DNA of 64,000 nt, taken from Phycisphaeraceae bacterium. GTDB lineage: Bacteria; Planctomycetota; Phycisphaerae; Phycisphaerales; UBA1924. The translations under genes were made by a program, and so were the position numbers. Under the pieces are notes generated by a model. That model did no database searches. It saw only the letters and a program-made list of their open reading frames with translations, and was not told the DNA's origin. Below are positions 51,858-60,607 of the stretch, piece after piece; positions within the stretch are counted from its first letter, which is position 1, and each line of letters opens with the position of its first letter. The stretch is from contig JAJTGZ010000007.1 of the NCBI GenBank assembly GCA_021299385.1, positions 23,055-87,054 on the forward strand. The letters are read 5' to 3'.

Positions 51858-53036
51858 TTACTTCGCGGGGGTCTGCGCGGGGATAGTCGGGGTCGCCACA
51901 TGCGCCCTCGCTGCGTCGAGTATCTCCACCACGATGAGGTTGAACTCCAATCCCGACAGGTCGTCGACTGCGCACTCGCCGCGGACGACCTTTCGCAAGT
52001 ACACCCACTCGTTCTCCATCTCCGGCGGCTTGGCCGCGGGCTTGACTGTCTTCGCCGGCTGGTCGGGGGTGCGCACCTGCAGGTCGTCCCACCGCCCGGC
52101 GTGGATCGATCCTTTCTCGGTATACACGTCCATCTCCTTGTTGTCGTGCGTCCACGCCCACGACGCCTGGATCACCGCCGTGGCGGTGGGATAGGTCAGC
52201 ACGATGGTCGCGTCGTCATCGACGCGCGGGTAGACCGACGGCTTGAGCGTGCTCGCCGCCGCCGTAACGCGCGTGGGCCGCTGGCCGTCCATGAGCCAGG
52301 TGCTCAACACCGCGCCGTAGCACCCAAAGTCCACCAGCGCCCCGCCGCCGTTCTGCGCCGGGTCGGTCAGCCACGCAAGGAACTCCGGCGAGCAGCCGAT
52401 CTCCTGAGGCCCCTTGTGCCCGTGCCGAAAAATCATCCGGCGGACCGGCGCCATCTCACCGGAATCCACCAGCCGCTTGGCCTCGCGGAGGGAGGCGTAC
52501 CAACTCGTCTCGTAGTTGGTCAGCACGAGCACGCCGTGCTCCTTGGCGAGCGCAGCCATGCGGCGGGCATCGGCGTTGCTAAACGCCAGCGGCTTTTCCA
52601 GCAGCGTGTGGATGCCGCGCGGCGCGCACGCCTCGACCGCGGCTAGGTGATCCTTGATCGAACCCATCACACTCGCGGCCTCGGGCCTGACGGCGTCGAG
52701 CATCTCCGCCAGCGATGCGTGGTAGAGTGCCGGATCGAGCTTGTACTTGCCCGCAAGCCGGTCAAAGAGCGCACGGTCGGGCTCGTAGACCCCGACGATC
52801 TTGATGTCGCTGCGCTGCGACGCCTGCCAGAGCAGCCCCTCGACATGCCCGTGCACCATGCCGATGATGGCGATCCGCAAGGGGCCGGACTCACGCACGG
52901 CGGCAGGCGTCGAGGGCTGCACAGCAGCAGACGCCGGGTCAGGGCGAGGCCCTAACCCGAGCGTGGCGAGGGGGACGAGCAGCAAGAAAACGGCGATCAG
53001 CGTGCGAGTCATCAGGAAGGTGACTTTGAGACTCAT
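51858..53036 (-). CDS. Exported Gfo/Idh/MocA-family oxidoreductase
   Basis: The 392 residues begin with a probable signal peptide (about residues 8-38). The Rossmann domain follows: LRIAIIGMVHGHVEGLL and VGVYEPDRALFDRLAGKY, then LLEKPLAFSNADARRM with the catalytic Lys of the EKP motif, and a C-terminal beta-sheet domain (GGGALVDFGCYGAVLSTWLM). Family members oxidise or isomerise sugars with bound NAD(P). Export is common among planctomycete members. It is divergent from the sulfatase, so carbohydrate processing is a reasonable inference. Confidence 0.87.
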   Translation of the reverse strand: MSLKVTFLMTRTLIAVFLLLVPLATLGLGPRPDPASAAVQPSTPAAVRESGPLRIAIIGMVHGHVEGLLWQASQRSDIKIVGVYEPDRALFDRLAGKYKLDPALYHASLAEMLDAVRPEAASVMGSIKDHLAAVEACAPRGIHTLLEKPLAFSNADARRMAALAKEHGVLVLTNYETSWYASLREAKRLVDSGEMAPVRRMIFRHGHKGPQEIGCSPEFLAWLTDPAQNGGGALVDFGCYGAVLSTWLMDGQRPTRVTAAASTLKPSVYPRVDDDATIVLTYPTATAVIQASWAWTHDNKEMDVYTEKGSIHAGRWDDLQVRTPDQPAKTVKPAAKPPEMENEWVYLRKVVRGECAVDDLSGLEFNLIVVEILDAARAHVATPTIPAQTPAK

Positions 53037-53636
53037 GGCGATCCCCTGAGGATATAACGCAGTTGAAGCCCTGTTCGCAGATTAACTTGATAAGCGTAAA
53101 ATCAGATTACTTCATTCATGTTATCCGATTGCACAACAACCCGCCACGAGGGCGGGTTGTTGTGCAATCGGGGTGACAGGACACGGTTTGAACTTTATGT
53201 CGAGGGAATACGCTTCTGGAAGCCAGAAACGCGGTTTTTGCTGAGCGTGAAGCCGTGAAAGGCGGCCGAGGTAGGCAAGGGCCGACACGGCACCGAGGCT
53301 GAACCGCGTCATGGCGTTTCCATCCATCGGCCTCGCCCAGAATGATCCGGCTCGTCGGGGTATCGCCTCAGACGCCTTGCGAGCCCCCGCGATTGGACTG
53401 GTGAGGTATCGCATGGGTGCTTCGCGTCCGCCGATCGACAAGACACAACGTCGGACGTCGACCGTCAAGGGCTCCACCAACTGTGGACATCGATAAGAAG
53501 GGGTGTCGGGCGCCGACTGGCCGCATATTCTCCGCAACTGCCGCCGTCGCCCACCTCGTGGGAGTTCGCACGGCGTAGCATCCAGCAGATCACCCCTCGT
53601 CTGAACCACAAAAAAGCCCTGAGTCGGGAGTCAGTC
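53037..53636. other. 600-base intergenic region with a perfect inverted repeat
   Basis: No convincing gene. A minus-strand frame of 162 codons (53121-53609) lacks a ribosome-binding site and recognisable domains. The region between 53180 and 53600 has genome-like composition. The inverted repeat at 53125-53171 is its only strong structure. Confidence 0.5.
53125..53171. repeat. Perfect 21-bp inverted repeat with 5-base loop
   Basis: Left arm 53125-53145 (begins CCGATTGCACAAC, ends CCCGCC), loop ACGAG, right arm 53151-53171 fully complementary. Neither side is followed by a T run, so it is not a standard terminator. It lies 90 bases before the oxidoreductase start codon on the opposite strand. 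Confidence 0.9.
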
Positions 53637-55190
53637 ATGATGAAAAAGATCGGTATGCGCCTCCCCGCTGCGATGTTCGGTGCCCTTTTCGCGCTGCTGG
53701 CGATGCTCGCCGCGCCAGTGTCAGCGCAGGCGCAGGTGCCCGCATCCAAACCGCCCAACATACTCGTCATCATGCCCGACGACGTCGGCGTCTGGAACGT
53801 CGGCGCATACAGCCATGGGATGATGGCTCCGACGCCCAACATTGACCGCATTGCACGAGAGGGCAAGCTGTTCACCGATCACTACGCCCAGCCAACGTGC
53901 ACGCCCGGACGCGCGGCGTTCATCACCGGGCAGCTCCCAATCCGGACCGGTCTCACCACTATTGGCCTCCCCGGTTCTCCGATCGGTCTGGACCAGCGCG
54001 ACCCCACGCTCGCCGAAGTCCTCAAGTCCGTTGGCTACCGGACGGGGCAGTTCGGAAAAAACCATCTGGGCGATCGCAACGAGCACCTGCCCACCGTGCA
54101 CGGGTTCGATGAGTTCTTCGGCAACCTCTACCACCTCAACAGCGAGGAAGAGCCGGAGGATCCCGACTGGCCCAACGACGCCGCGTTCGATGCCAAGTAT
54201 CGTCCGCGTGGCGTGCTGGACTGCGTCGCTGCAAGCGTCGACGACCCGACCGAAGATCCCCGCTTCGGTCGTGTCGGCCGGCAGAAGATCAACGACACCG
54301 GTCCGCTGACCATCGAACGCATGAAGACGATCGACGACGAGTTCGCGGCCAGAACAATCAAGTTTATGGAGCAATCCAACAAAGATGGGAAGCCCTTCTT
54401 CGCCTGGTTCTGTCCCTCGCGCATGCATATTTACACCCACCTGAAGCCCGAGTCGCGGTTCCTGGCTAAGGAACACACCGGCGGAGACGACATCTATGGC
54501 TCAGGAATGATGGAGCACGATGGGCATGTGGGCCGACTCTTGGACACCCTCGATCGCCTTGGCATCGCTGAAAACACCATCGTCATTTACACCACCGACA
54601 ACGGCGCCATGGCCGCCTGGTGGCCAGACGGCGGCACAACGCCGTTCCGCGGCGAGAAAGCCACGACCTGGGAGGGGGGCGTCCGCGTCCCTTTCCTCAT
54701 CCGCTGGCCCGCTCGCGTACCCAAAGGGTCGATCAGCAACGGCATCCACGAGCACCTGGACTGCTTCACGACCCTCGCCGCTGCCGCTGGCGTGCCCGAT
54801 GTCGTCGCGATGATGCGTAAGGATCACAACGTCCACATCGACGGCGTCAACCAACTCGCCCACTGGACCGCCCCGACAGGCGGCACGCCGTCCGCACGCG
54901 ACCGTGTCTATATGTACAACGAGTCTCAACTCACCGCGATGCGCATCGGGCACTGGAAGTTCCACTTCCAGATTCGCGACGGCTTCTTCGACTACAACAA
55001 GCCTGCCGCTGAGATATTCAACCTGAAGATGGACCCTTTCGAGCAGCACAGCGGACGTATCAATAACGAGATTTCCATGAAGAAGGCGTTCCTTGGCGGG
55101 CTGATCCGGGATGCCATGGAAGAGCACAGCAAGTCTCTTGCAGACTTTCCTCCGCGGCAGCGTGGCGGCTCTCTCACCCCCGGACGGTGA
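53637..55190 (+). CDS. Secreted arylsulfatase-type sulfatase
   Basis: The 517-residue protein has a signal peptide ending APVSAQA, then [16 protein letters not shown] with the metal-binding Asp pair and the formylglycine signature [10 protein letters not shown] with C88. Later landmarks are [42 protein letters not shown], all standard for type-I sulfatases. It hydrolyses sulfate esters, likely from polysaccharide, in the periplasm or outside. An anaerobic or aerobic maturase must be encoded elsewhere. The barrel gene follows after 15 bases. Confidence 0.95.
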   Translation: [517 protein letters not shown]

Positions 55191-55205
55191 ACGAAAGATC
55201 TGACG

Positions 55206-56747
55206 ATGAGCAGTCCGCCCTTGCAACCCATCGTCGTAACACGAAACCCTTGGCTAGCGACTTCCCTGCTCGCAATCTGCGCGCACGGGGCCTTCTGCCA
55301 CGCGCAAGTTGCCCAGAGCGTCAACGAACCTGCCACGATCGACGTCGCGGACCGTACCGAGCCGTCTATGCCCGACTCGGCATCGCCGACGCCGGCAGAC
55401 CCGCTCTTGTTCAAGGACGGCCGTTGGACCATCAAACTCGGCCTCTTTGCCGGTTCTCAGGTTGCCGCCGAGAGCAACGGCTTCTGGGGCCTCTCAGACG
55501 TCTTTGCACCTGCGGCCGACTACAGCAAGGATCGTGTCTGGAACGAGGCATGGGTTGTGCCGAGCATCCGATTGGACTATGCGGCATCAACCTCGCTGAG
55601 CCTCTATACCGGCTTGGCGGCGGCCGCAACCGGCAACCTCGGACGCGATGTCTTTGAACAGGGCAACGCCGGGCGAGTCTCGCTGGAGAACGCCTTCGCA
55701 GGCCTGCGGCTCGGCGACGAGACATCGGACTTCGCGCTCGACATTTCGGGAGGGCAACAACCCTATCGGCTCGGGTCCGGTTTCCTGCTCGATCTGGGTG
55801 CTCAGAACGGCAACCAGCGCGGCGCTGCACTCGTCTCGCCACGTCGATCGTGGGAATATACAGGCCTCGTCCAACTTACCGCTGGCCGTTTCTCCGCGGA
55901 CACCTTTGTTCTGAACTACAACGAGATCACCTCCGAAGATCCCGACACCACGCTGGCCGGCGGCAAGCTCGAGTATCGCCTGACCGACCAGCCGAGCGAC
56001 GAGCGCATCGGCATCGCATACATCGGCGTATTCGATTCAGACATGCCCTACATCCGCGCGCCGCTCACCATCATCGAGAGCGGTCGCGAGCAGACCCAGA
56101 CCATCAACCCCTACTTGCGAGCGCGCCCGCTGCCTGGTGCCGCGCCGGGTCTCTACGCTGCGCTGGAGGGCGCGTACCAGTGGAACGACCGCGTCGACCT
56201 TTCCGCCTATGCAATCAGCGCCGAGATTGGCTATCAGTGGGAGAACGCGCCCATGCGTCCCAAGATCAGCTATGCCTTCCGCGAGTTCAGCGGCGATGAT
56301 CCCGGCACCACCCGACTTGAGCGATTCGACCCGCTGTTTTATGACGGCGGTGTGCACGCATTTGCCTCCGGCTCCAACGCCGCGCTGACGTTCTACAACA
56401 CCAATGTTCGCACCCACCGATTCTCCCTGAACCTCACAGTCTCCCCTGAGGACTTTGTAACACTGTCATATTGGCGGGTTGAGGCCGCTGAGGTGAACAG
56501 CCCGCTCCAGTTCGGCCAAGGCGGGCGCATTCAGTCCATCGGTGGTCAGCCCGCCTTGGTCTCTGGCGTGCCCGATGAGCATCTGTCTGACGACTTCTAT
56601 GTTGAGTATGTTCGAATGCTCTCGCCCAATGTGTACCTTACCCACGGAGTTGGCGTTTCCTTGCCTGGGAACGGACTGGAGGCTGCCGCAGGCAGATCTC
56701 TCGATCCGTGGGTTGGAGGCCTTGTCAATCTGACGTTCAAGTTCTGA
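55206..56747 (+). CDS. Outer-membrane barrel, alginate-export/porin-like
   Basis: The 513 residues have a signal sequence (about 1-34), then many amphipathic strands: RWTIKLGLFAGSQVAAES, VVPSIRLDYAASTSLSLYTG, RVSLENAFAGLRLGDETSDFALDISGG, ending GLVNLTFKF with terminal Phe. The arrangement resembles AlgE-like alginate export barrels of 16-18 strands. It is co-transcribed with the sulfatase, so uptake or release of sulfated oligosaccharide is inferred. The terminator-like hairpin at 56828-56859 follows about 80 bases later. Confidence 0.72.
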   Translation: MSSPPLQPIVVTRNPWLATSLLAICAHGAFCHAQVAQSVNEPATIDVADRTEPSMPDSASPTPADPLLFKDGRWTIKLGLFAGSQVAAESNGFWGLSDVFAPAADYSKDRVWNEAWVVPSIRLDYAASTSLSLYTGLAAAATGNLGRDVFEQGNAGRVSLENAFAGLRLGDETSDFALDISGGQQPYRLGSGFLLDLGAQNGNQRGAALVSPRRSWEYTGLVQLTAGRFSADTFVLNYNEITSEDPDTTLAGGKLEYRLTDQPSDERIGIAYIGVFDSDMPYIRAPLTIIESGREQTQTINPYLRARPLPGAAPGLYAALEGAYQWNDRVDLSAYAISAEIGYQWENAPMRPKISYAFREFSGDDPGTTRLERFDPLFYDGGVHAFASGSNAALTFYNTNVRTHRFSLNLTVSPEDFVTLSYWRVEAAEVNSPLQFGQGGRIQSIGGQPALVSGVPDEHLSDDFYVEYVRMLSPNVYLTHGVGVSLPGNGLEAAAGRSLDPWVGGLVNLTFKF

Positions 56748-56827
56748 TACGCCACCAAACGGCGAATCCTCGAAATCGTCTGTTTGAACTGCACCCTCGA
56801 TGGCGCAAGTGCCGTGTTTTCAACGAG

Positions 56828-56859
56828 AAAGCCCTTCGGTGAGCACATCGAAGGGCTTT
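56828..56859. terminator. Hairpin terminator between barrel gene and tRNA gene
   Basis: AAAGCCCTTCG (56828-56838) and CGAAGGGCTTT (56849-56859) form an 11-pair stem with a ten-base loop. The U-rich ends suit termination in both directions, serving the plus-strand barrel gene and the minus-strand tRNA. Confidence 0.65.
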
Positions 56860-56872
56860 ACTCTCAAACAAA

Positions 56873-56946
56873 TCGGGGTGGCGGGATTTGAACCCACGAC
56901 CTTTTGACCCCCAGTCAAACGCGCTACCAAGCTGCGCTACACCCCG
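56873..56946 (-). tRNA. tRNA-Pro, anticodon GGG
   Basis: The minus strand folds as a cloverleaf: acceptor CGGGGTG pairs with CACCCCG, D arm GCGC-AGCTTGGTA-GCGC, anticodon stem TTTGA/TCAAA around loop CTGGGGG giving anticodon GGG, T arm GTGGG-TTCAAAT-CCCGC. Discriminator is A. CCA is not encoded. Confidence 0.95.
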
Positions 56947-57002
56947 GGCAATTCAAACCCGAAAAACCGACAGACCCGGCACCGCAGCCGGGAGGAGATG
57001 GT

Positions 57003-57008
57003 AGTATA
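57003..57008 (-). promoter_or_regulatory. Candidate -10 element for tRNA-Pro
   Basis: TATACT on the minus strand lies about 57 bases upstream of the tRNA 5' end. A matching -35 is weak, so this is tentative. Between it and the tRNA is a short GC hairpin (CCCGGC/GCCGGG). The rest of 56947-57126 shows nothing I can assign. Confidence 0.4.
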
Positions 57009-57126
57009 GCCACCCGCGTGCGGGCCCGAATGCTCCAATTTTCCCCTGGCCCCAATTGCCAAATGACCCAGCGCAACGGCTCACACCGCATTCGGCCATT
57101 TGACCCTTGTCTATTTGTCTATTTGT

Positions 57127-57705
57127 TTACCCCCCCACAAACCACCGCGAGGCAACCCAAGCAACTATCGCGGCCGTCAACAGCACGCCGATGGTGTACC
57201 CGATGATGTTCCCCCGCGCCGCCGCGCGTGCCGGGTCGGGCAGCAGGCCTAGGCGTGCGCGTGTGTCGGGTGTCAGGCCGTCGCCGGTCTGGCGTTTAGA
57301 GTCTTGAACGATCGCGATGATGAGGTTGGCGTCAAACGGCCGCAGGCCGAGCAGTTTGGCCAGGTCGATGAGCATGGCTCTGCTCTGTGGGTCCAGGATC
57401 GCCGCTCGCCCGCCGTCGAGGGCATAGTTCACACGCACCGCCAGCACCCAGCGCGGGTCAAAGGCCGAGGGCCCTTGCCCAGCAGCAGGCGTGGGCACAC
57501 CGGCAGACGACCCAGCCGCGCCCCCATCAACCCTGAGCGGGACGGTCTGGTCATAGACCTCCTGAACGAGTTTCGCTGAGACCGACCTTGGCCCGCGCGC
57601 CATCCGCAGCCGAGGGCCTGTGTCTACACCAGGCAGCGCGCGTGGCCCCGTTGCGACACGGTCGCCGACGAGATGCAACGTGCTGGTGGTGCCGGGGCGT
57701 TTCAT
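57127..57705 (-). CDS. Hypothetical protein with C-terminal membrane anchor
   Basis: From the ATG at 57705 the product has 192 residues: a soluble N-terminal part (SVSAKLVQEVYDQTVPLRV), a central segment DPRWVLAVRVNYALDGGRAAILDPQSRAMLIDLAKLLG with FDANLIIAIVQDSKR, and one C-terminal membrane helix (IIGYTIGVLLTAAIVAWVA). Tail-anchored topology is likely. The middle could be a small helical domain; family not recognised. Divergent from the next membrane protein gene. Confidence 0.6.
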   Translation of the reverse strand: MKRPGTTSTLHLVGDRVATGPRALPGVDTGPRLRMARGPRSVSAKLVQEVYDQTVPLRVDGGAAGSSAGVPTPAAGQGPSAFDPRWVLAVRVNYALDGGRAAILDPQSRAMLIDLAKLLGLRPFDANLIIAIVQDSKRQTGDGLTPDTRARLGLLPDPARAAARGNIIGYTIGVLLTAAIVAWVASRWFVGG

Positions 57706-57865
57706 ACACGTACAAGAGTGTGTGGGCGAACCGCGTGCCAAGCACGCAGCCGACAAGAAACCCACCACAAATCACAGGTCTTTTTACGTCGTCCGGGGGG
57801 TTCAAGGGTCGAAAAATACCGATCCCACTCAGAACCGCTCCCCACCAGCCGATAACCTCCGCACG

Positions 57866-58453
57866 ATGGGCGATCAACCCCCACAACTCGCACCCGCCGA
57901 CGCGCCGGCGGCAGTGACCTTGACCAAAGCGCAGGCCTTGGCCCAACTCCTTGCGATCCCCAACCCCCTGACCGTTCCCTACGCCACCCCCGAAATCGTT
58001 AATGCCCTCGACGCCGCCGCACGCCGGGGCAAACTCGCCGGGTTCGAGCCGGGCGCGCCCGGCACGGCGTACCTCTTCCGTGCCGAGGCCTTCGGCACAC
58101 CCTTTGAAGGTTGGCTCCTCGCCCACGCCACCCTCACCCCCACCACCGCAGGCGGCGGTCCGAGCACCACACTTACCTACTCCCGCAGGCTCAAACCCCT
58201 CTGGCCTTGGACCTTCGCCCTCGTGCTCCTGCTGAGCGTTTGGCCCGGCGTCCTGCTCACCGAGAGCCTCCTGGCCGCCATGCTCCCGAACTGGAGCTGG
58301 CTCTGGAAGACCACCTGGTACTGGTACCTCCCCCTGTCCACCCTGGGCGGCATCGCCGCGATGCACCAGGCCCTCAAACGCAGCCGGCTCACGATCGCCG
58401 CCAGCGCGCACGAGGCCGCCGAGACGATCAAGTCGCTGCTCCATCGCCCTTAA
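57866..58453 (+). CDS. Hypothetical membrane protein
   Basis: From the ATG at 57866 the product has 195 residues. The N-terminal half is soluble (LTKAQALAQLLAIPNPLTVPYATPEIVNAL, ending with YSRRLKPLW), then two membrane helices (PWTFALVLLLSVWPGVLLT and WYWYLPLSTLGGIAAM) and a short basic tail. It is possibly a membrane-associated adaptor; no known domain seen. Its stop faces the poly-Pro lipoprotein gene 12 bases away. Confidence 0.6.
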   Translation: MGDQPPQLAPADAPAAVTLTKAQALAQLLAIPNPLTVPYATPEIVNALDAAARRGKLAGFEPGAPGTAYLFRAEAFGTPFEGWLLAHATLTPTTAGGGPSTTLTYSRRLKPLWPWTFALVLLLSVWPGVLLTESLLAAMLPNWSWLWKTTWYWYLPLSTLGGIAAMHQALKRSRLTIAASAHEAAETIKSLLHRP

Positions 58454-58465
58454 CTCCGGCGAACC

Positions 58466-59488
58466 TCAACCCCCAGGGCCACGCGGCCCACGAGGCCCAC
58501 CCGGCCCACCCGGTGAAGGGGGCATGCCCGGCGGGGCACCAGAAGGGGCGTCGGGCGCAGACGGGGCCGGCGCAGCAGGCGCCACCTGCTCGGGCCCCTG
58601 CTCGGGCGGGAGCACCTTCCCAAGGTTCAGCGAGAAGCCGAACATCCCCGTGCTGTCCCAGTCCGACGCCCGCGAATACGAGAAAGGGAGCGTCGACGCC
58701 GCACGGTACACAAAGCCGTCCCCGGCCCTCTTGACCGTCCACCCCAGCAAATCCGCCCCCGTCGGCGTCTGCACGGCCATGAGCATCACGAAGGCCGGCT
58801 TCTCCCCGATCCCCTTGATGTCCTCCAGCCGGTCCTTCGAACCCTCGGCCTCGATCTGGTTGGTGAAGAAGATCGTGTCCAGCGGGTTGTCGATCCCCAG
58901 CCCGCGCTGCTGGCCCGACTTGATGTCCGCGAGCTGCGACTGCAACCGCGCCTTGGCCGCGTCGGCCAGACGCTGCGCGCTCTCGAAGGGCACCCCGGCC
59001 TGCAGCGCAACCTCAAAGATGCGGGCCACGTCCTTCTCGACCTGGGCCGTCAGCGCCTCTATCGCACGATCACGCTCCAGGTCGCTCATCTCACCCGGCG
59101 GTGCCGCGAACACAATGCGCACGGCCTCGACCGTCTTGCTCGCGTCATCCCACTGCGCGCTGTTAACCAGCTCATCAACAACCCCCTGCGCCTGAGCGTC
59201 CATCAACGACTTGGCCTTGGCCGCATCCCCACGCGCAAAGGCGTCCGCCAGCGTCAACGCCGAGACGATGAACGCCCGGTCGGTAACCTGAATATCAGAC
59301 TTCCAGCTCACACGCGGGTCAAGGCTCGGCATCTCCTTGGCCACGTCATCAGGGGTCACAACCGGCGGTGGCGGCGGCGGTGGTGGTGGCGGCGGCGGCG
59401 GCGGCTTCTTGCACCCACCGCTCAGGCTCAATCCAAGTGCCACCACCCCGGCAGCACCCACCAGCAACATCTCGCGCGTTCTCATCAT
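58466..59488 (-). CDS. Lipoprotein with poly-proline linker
   Basis: The 340-residue product has a lipobox LSLSGGC, followed by KK and about 14 consecutive Pro codons, which in DNA form a GGC/GGT-rich simple repeat at 59356-59404. The main domain (residues 45-280) is helical and acidic (LTLADAFARGDAAKAKSLMDAQ, ALTAQVEKDVARIFEVALQAGV) with a C-terminal Pro/Gly-rich tail (GGPGGPRGPRGPGG). Surface or periplasmic exposure is expected; function unknown. The Pro run may vary in length by slippage. A second ATG one codon later is an equal start. Confidence 0.7.
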   Translation of the reverse strand: MMRTREMLLVGAAGVVALGLSLSGGCKKPPPPPPPPPPPPPPVVTPDDVAKEMPSLDPRVSWKSDIQVTDRAFIVSALTLADAFARGDAAKAKSLMDAQAQGVVDELVNSAQWDDASKTVEAVRIVFAAPPGEMSDLERDRAIEALTAQVEKDVARIFEVALQAGVPFESAQRLADAAKARLQSQLADIKSGQQRGLGIDNPLDTIFFTNQIEAEGSKDRLEDIKGIGEKPAFVMLMAVQTPTGADLLGWTVKRAGDGFVYRAASTLPFSYSRASDWDSTGMFGFSLNLGKVLPPEQGPEQVAPAAPAPSAPDAPSGAPPGMPPSPGGPGGPRGPRGPGG

Positions 59489-59583
59489 AAAAGTTCATCC
59501 CTGTCGCAACGGCCCCTCGATTCTCACTCGCCCGAGGCCAAATCACCCGCACCATACTCTATCCGCCCAACCCCCACGCCTGC

Positions 59584-60570
59584 CTACGCCCCCGGCTCAT
59601 CAAACCCCTGCACCTTCACCCCCTTATTGATTCGACGCATGAGCCCCGCCAAAGTTCGCCCGGGGGCCAACTCCACCACCTCCGCACCCCCAAATGCCCC
59701 CACCAACCACTCACAACACCCCGACCAACGCACCGGGGCCATCAACTGCTCCACCAAACGCTCCCGGATGCTCCCCTCAATCCCCCCACCCCCCCCACCA
59801 CCCCCACCACCCTGCCCACCGTGCGGCTGGGCCGTAACATTGCTCATCACCGGGCAGGTCGGGGCCTGCATAGGCGTCTGCGCCAGGGCCGTCGCCAGCC
59901 GATCCGCCGCAGGCCGCATGATCGGCGAGTGAAACGCCCCGGCCACCTGCAACACCGTTCCCCGCAGCCCCATCCCCACCGCCACCCCCTCGGCCGCGCC
60001 CACCGCCACCTTGCTCCCCGACAGCACGATCTGCCCCGGCGCATTAAAGTTCGCCGGCACCAGCACCTCGCCGGGGTGTGCCGCCAGCGTCTGCGCACAG
60101 ACGCTCTCGGCCTGCGATTCATCGGCCCCGATCAGGGCGATCATTCCCGAAGGCGTCCCCTCGGCGGCCTCCTGCATCGCCCGGCCGCGCAGGGCGACGA
60201 GGTTCAACCCCTCCTGGAACGTAAACACACCCGCGATCTGCAACGCCGAGTATTCACCCAGCGACAACCCCGCCGTCGCCGCTACACCCGCATCCACGGC
60301 TGAGACGCACCCCCACCGCGCCAGCAAACCGCGCCAGCAGGCGATCGTCGTCGTATATATCGCCGGCTGCGAAACATCCGTCCGGTTGAGCACCTCCGCC
60401 GGGCCGCCAAAGCACAACTCCGACAACTTCTGCCCCCCCGGCAGCCTTCCCATCAGCACCCCGTCGGCCTCAGCAAAGACCGCCCGCGCCTCGGGCGATG
60501 CATCGAACCACGCCTTGCCCATACCAACGACCTGCGCCCCTTGCCCGGGGCAGAGAATGATCCTTGCCAT
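59584..60570 (-). CDS. fabD: Malonyl-CoA:ACP transacylase (FabD)
   Basis: The 328 residues match FabD, which transfers malonyl from CoA to ACP in fatty-acid synthesis. Motifs: LCPGQGAQVVGMGKAW, FGGPAEVLNRTDVSQPAIYTT, the nucleophile GLSLGEYSAL (S103; the usual His before Ser is Leu), NFNAPGQIVLSG and the catalytic His in VAGAFHSPIM. Near residue 255 is a run of about ten Gly (coded at 59785-59815) that looks like a surface-loop insertion. Its stop codon leaves about 90 bases to the lipoprotein start. Other fab genes are absent. Confidence 0.92.
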   Translation of the reverse strand: MARIILCPGQGAQVVGMGKAWFDASPEARAVFAEADGVLMGRLPGGQKLSELCFGGPAEVLNRTDVSQPAIYTTTIACWRGLLARWGCVSAVDAGVAATAGLSLGEYSALQIAGVFTFQEGLNLVALRGRAMQEAAEGTPSGMIALIGADESQAESVCAQTLAAHPGEVLVPANFNAPGQIVLSGSKVAVGAAEGVAVGMGLRGTVLQVAGAFHSPIMRPAADRLATALAQTPMQAPTCPVMSNVTAQPHGGQGGGGGGGGGGIEGSIRERLVEQLMAPVRWSGCCEWLVGAFGGAEVVELAPGRTLAGLMRRINKGVKVQGFDEPGA

Positions 60571-60607
60571 AGCTGCAAGCCTACAGACGATCGGCCCGCT
60601 GATCCAC

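Noticed and set aside
53121-53609. 162-codon minus-strand gene between the oxidoreductase and sulfatase genes
   Set aside because: No ribosome-binding site, no recognisable domain, and it reads through the perfect inverted repeat; kept only as a possible relic.
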